Shown here one piece after another: positions 61,171 through 64,000 of a stretch of 64,000 bases of DNA. The position numbers and the translations under genes are program-made. The notes beneath the pieces are model-generated. The model searched no databases and had not been told where the DNA came from. It worked only from the letters and a program-made list of their open reading frames with translations. The stretch is from Ferrimicrobium sp. GTDB lineage: Bacteria; Actinomycetota; Acidimicrobiia; Acidimicrobiales; Acidimicrobiaceae. The DNA lies in NCBI GenBank assembly GCA_022690815.1, contig JALCZJ010000001.1, positions 89,492 to 153,491 on the forward strand, in the 5' to 3' direction. The first letter of the stretch is position 1. Every line of letters begins with the position of its first letter.

Positions 61171-62712
61171 ATGGATTCGATTCGTTTCGTCGGACGTAAC
61201 GAGATAGCCACCGGCTTGATGGGAGGCTTTTATGACCTTCAAGCCGAGGAGGAGCTTTGTCGGCAACCGCGCGGTAGAAGGTTGCTACACATTCTGCACC
61301 TGAGTGATATTCAGCTTGCCGACGTGAAATCGCCTGCACGGTACGAGTGGGTCAACGCATTTTTCGGCGTCGATGGATTCACAGAGTTGATTCCCGCGTA
61401 TCGTGCCCAAGAGTTCTTGGTAGCACACGCACTCGTGGCCATGATCGGTCAGTTCAACCAGCTTGTCGAGGGTCAAGAGCGGGTGTGCGCGATCGTGACC
61501 GGTGACGCCATTGACAATGCCCAACACAACGAACTCGACAATGTGATGGCCGCGATCGGTGGTGGTGTGGTAGATCTACGTTCTGGTGACGCGTCGATGG
61601 CGTTGGTCTCAGCTCACGGCTTCGGGGACGCCATCTATTGGCACCCCGAGCCGGGCAACGACGACTACAAACGACTTTGGGGGTTCCCGACGATCGAGGG
61701 CATGCTGGACGCCGCCTTTGGTCCGATCGTGTCGCCGGGATTAGCTTGTGATTGGTATGTCACCAACGGCAATCACGAACTGCTTGTTCAGGGGATTGGC
61801 GTTACCGATGAGGCCACACAGGCGATCGTCGCTGGGGATGCGAAACAAGTTGGTCCACCAGCCATTATGCCCGGTGACCCTGAGCGAAGCGGTATTGAGA
61901 CGCCAACAGCGCTGTTGACCGGTGGGCCAACCCGTTCGGTAGCGCCCGATATGGCTCGCCATTTCGTCGACCGGAGGGCCCTGGCCAACGCGATTCGACG
62001 CGCGGGTGGTACACCCAAGGGGCATGGTCTGGGCGATGAGGATCGGCTTTATTACGTTACAGAGCTCAATGAAGAGGTGGTGCTGATCGGTCTCGATACC
62101 GCCTTCCACTGGGGTGGTGCAGAGGGAGCCATCGATGTTGGCCAGGCGAACTGGTTGCTTGAGGTACTCAAGCGCTACTCGCGTCGATACCTCGATGACG
62201 ACGGTTCTATGGCGACCGGCCCTGGTGACGATCGCATCATCGTGGTCGCCGCGCACCACCCGTTGGCTACGTTGACCAACCGTCGTGCAGGGATCCGGCC
62301 CGATTATTATCTGGGTGATTGGGTGCTCGCCACGCTGTTGCGATTCCCCAACGTTGTCGCGTTCATCAACGGACATACCCATGAGAACCGCGTTCGACTT
62401 CACCAGGGATATGACCGCGAACTGTGTGAGGTGACCACCTCGGCGTTGATGGATTGGCCATGTGAGGCGAGGTCAATCGAGATCACCGTCGACAACGAGG
62501 CGATCTGGATCACCTCGACGATGATCAACGTCGACGGAGTTGGGACTCCTCGGCTGGACCACCTTGACCCTATGAGCCTGGCCCTGTGGCATCGCCTCTT
62601 GGCAGCGAATACACCAGCACGTACCCTTGCGCCGCATCACCACCCCGAAGGCGGTCCTGGGGATCGCAACGTCCAAGTGCGAATCGAACGACCGCCTTGG
62701 TTGCGCCCTTAG
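61171..62712 (+). CDS. Metallophosphoesterase (TIGR03767-like)
   Basis: A 513-residue calcineurin-like phosphoesterase. Metal-binding motifs in order are HLSDIQ, VTGDAIDN, NGNHE, AAHHP and NGHTHEN. Long insertions between GD and NHE match an actinobacterial subfamily of unknown substrate. No signal peptide is evident. It converges on the next gene. Confidence 0.87.
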   Translation: MDSIRFVGRNEIATGLMGGFYDLQAEEELCRQPRGRRLLHILHLSDIQLADVKSPARYEWVNAFFGVDGFTELIPAYRAQEFLVAHALVAMIGQFNQLVEGQERVCAIVTGDAIDNAQHNELDNVMAAIGGGVVDLRSGDASMALVSAHGFGDAIYWHPEPGNDDYKRLWGFPTIEGMLDAAFGPIVSPGLACDWYVTNGNHELLVQGIGVTDEATQAIVAGDAKQVGPPAIMPGDPERSGIETPTALLTGGPTRSVAPDMARHFVDRRALANAIRRAGGTPKGHGLGDEDRLYYVTELNEEVVLIGLDTAFHWGGAEGAIDVGQANWLLEVLKRYSRRYLDDDGSMATGPGDDRIIVVAAHHPLATLTNRRAGIRPDYYLGDWVLATLLRFPNVVAFINGHTHENRVRLHQGYDRELCEVTTSALMDWPCEARSIEITVDNEAIWITSTMINVDGVGTPRLDHLDPMSLALWHRLLAANTPARTLAPHHHPEGGPGDRNVQVRIERPPWLRP

Positions 62713-62844
62713 CTCCGCTGGCAGTTGCTTGATGGCTTGCCTTTCGGAGGACGAGCAACGGCGACTGGTTGGATTGCCAACAGATAGACAGTCAACACGC
62801 AAGTTGTACGTGCGACTGCCTACCCGTTGGATTGCATGGGTGGG

Positions 62845-63471
62845 TTAAGGTCGGTTGCCCAACACCGACGATGTCGATGCTGAGAAGGAAGTGCTGCCGC
62901 TCGACGCGGTGGGCTGCTGGGTGGTGCGAATGCCGCTTTGACCAGCAGGCATGCGCGTCATTGGTACCCCTCCCTGAGTGGCGCAAAGAATCGGGACGGT
63001 CTCACCCTGCGAGGTTGCATACTCTGCTAGCTCAACGAAGGCGTTCGATTGTGCAAGACGGTGTTCGATGGCCGGCATTGCTCCGGTGCTCATCATGAGA
63101 TGGGCGCGATAGGCAATACAAAGGCCATGCAAGCTAGCGCCCGAGAGGATCCCATGGTTCACCGAAGCAGGCGTCGTCGCCTTTGTGGTGGTCGTCGACT
63201 GGCCGACGGCTGGAATGGGTGTAGAACGAGCGGGCACCGGCTTCACCGTGGTGCTGTCGTTGACTGATTGGCTCGTGGATCGACCATCCGAGGATCGACC
63301 GCTATTGGATCGGCCTGGTGCGGAGCGGGTACTAGTGGGGTGGGTGACCGCCGTGAATTTCGCTGGCTTGGCCGCTGTGTGATCGTGAATCATGACGGTT
63401 GTCCCGATGCCACCGGTGATGGCAATGATTCCAGCGATAATACTTTTGCCCGAGACGAGGCTGACTAGCAT
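62845..63471 (-). CDS. Membrane-anchored protein of unknown function with cysteine pair
   Basis: A 208-residue protein. A transmembrane anchor or signal segment (residues 8-26) precedes a Ser/Thr/Pro-rich linker to about residue 105. A short globular stretch follows, LHGLCIAYRAHL ... SNAFVELAEYA ... VPILC, resembling a small two-cysteine helical module seen in other actinobacterial exported proteins. The tail is low complexity. ATG 63471 is preceded by AAAGGGAAA. Function unknown. Confidence 0.65.
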   Translation of the reverse strand: MLVSLVSGKSIIAGIIAITGGIGTTVMIHDHTAAKPAKFTAVTHPTSTRSAPGRSNSGRSSDGRSTSQSVNDSTTVKPVPARSTPIPAVGQSTTTTKATTPASVNHGILSGASLHGLCIAYRAHLMMSTGAMPAIEHRLAQSNAFVELAEYATSQGETVPILCATQGGVPMTRMPAGQSGIRTTQQPTASSGSTSFSASTSSVLGNRP

Positions 63472-63765
63472 GTCGTTTCCCTTTCTAGAACTCATTGGGC
63501 GCCCATACGTGTCGCGCGTACTGTCATTACAAGCGTGCAACCCGGGCGGAGCGTTACACCTAGAGTGAAATATTTGAAATCTGCCAGGACCGAACTTGCA
63601 CAGCTTCGACTTGACCAGTTCCAACTCGGCCAGGAGATAACGACTGCGCAGGAGTCAGGTTGCGGTCGCGTCATTGTGTGAGTCGTCCGCGCATAGGCGC
63701 GTTACAGTACGCTGATTCTCCACCATATGTGGTAAAGTGCCACCATAATGGGGAACATGTTAACC
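63472..63765. other. Intergenic region before IS607-like remnant
   Basis: About 294 bases with no gene recognised. Near the right end is a short imperfect palindromic cluster around CACCATATGTGG (63721-63732) followed by a second CCACCATA (63740-63747). The left limit of the mobile element is probably here but could not be fixed. Confidence 0.4.
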
Positions 63766-64000
63766 ATGAGCGAGACCGCGCAAGCCCCCTTGGTGTGTCC
63801 ATGTAGACGCTCAGGCGGTGGGATCGCGATTGGCTGGTACAACCCACTGAAATGACCCCTGGTGGTCATTGACGGTACGACCTTACCAAGATCCAGACGA
63901 TGGGGTTCCGACCAGTTGGTCAACCAGACCGCAAAACGGTCACCTATGCGCGGGTGTCATCGAAGGATCAACAAGCAGACCTACAACGACAGGCCCATGT
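63766..64000 (+). pseudogene. IS607-family serine recombinase (TnpA), broken and cut by window edge
   Basis: The right end reads as the catalytic start of an IS607-type resolvase, RKTVTYARVSSKDQQADLQR (key serine in ARVSS, near 63957). Upstream in the same frame lies a MerR-like helix-turn-helix with LGVSM, TLRRWDRDWLVQP and TPGGH, interrupted by TAG at 63804 and TGA at 63870. Both stops would be sense codons (Gln, Arg) after a single C-to-T reversal. The natural start, ATG 63766 (MSETAQA), is one frame off, across a run of five C at 63785-63789. The gene is therefore a remnant; its end and any tnpB lie beyond the window. Confidence 0.8.

Overview
This window is a core-genome segment of an actinobacterium. 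The gene order (tRNA-Thr, tRNA-Met, rpmG, tRNA-Trp, secE, nusG, rplKA, rplJL, rpoBC, rpsLG, fusA, tuf, S10-spc-alpha operons), the acidic N-terminal extension of NusG, the Cys-containing (zinc-type) S14, S4 and L36, the GuaB3-type IMPDH paralogue and frequent GTG/TTG starts all fit Actinobacteria. The moderate G+C content and gene layout look like an Acidimicrobiia-type lineage (Ferrimicrobium/Acidimicrobium relatives). That last placement is inference, not a database match.

Layout. 37-1541: three tRNA genes with rpmG and an ECF-like sigma factor gene between them. 1582-5418: secE-nusG, rplK-rplA and rplJ-rplL, with a candidate L10 leader, a 19-bp tandem repeat and two hairpins on the way to rpoB. 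5611-13005: rpoB-rpoC. 13107-17707: rpsL-rpsG-fusA-tuf. 17797-35809: an almost unbroken run of ribosomal protein genes (S10, spc and alpha operons, then rplM-rpsI) with secY, adk, map, infA, rpoA and truA embedded. 35810-38997: glmM-glmS, the amino-sugar branch feeding UDP-GlcNAc. 39044-40111 (minus): a glycosyltransferase, divergent from a LysR regulator that is translationally coupled to acpS. 41551-47421: nnrE/D, alr, a family-4 uracil-DNA glycosylase, then tsaE-tsaB-rimI-tsaD (t6A tRNA modification plus an N-acetyltransferase). 47619-49634: a CIRCE operator and groES-groEL. 49787-53618: a Nudix hydrolase, then a minus-strand block holding a thioesterase and a fluoride-channel operon (PstS-like lipoprotein, CrcB, DUF190, CrcB). 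53985-58841: guaB3-guaA-pcrA. 59151-63471: a DUF885 zincin-like protein, tRNA-Thr(TGT), a metallophosphoesterase and a membrane-anchored Cys-pair protein. The right edge (63766-64000) enters a decayed IS607-type serine recombinase gene.

Most of the window is the transcription/translation core: ribosomal proteins, RNA polymerase subunits, elongation factors, Sec translocon, maturation enzymes and tRNA modification. The more unusual items are infA, whose only start that preserves the full OB fold is CTG; a PstS-like lipoprotein coupled to a two-subunit fluoride channel; an ECF sigma gene embedded in the rpmG-tRNA-Trp interval; repeat-built acidic tails; and the broken IS607-type gene at the edge. 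I found no CRISPR array, no rRNA operon, and no defence or biosynthetic island. I do not see strong evidence for an entirely new system here.
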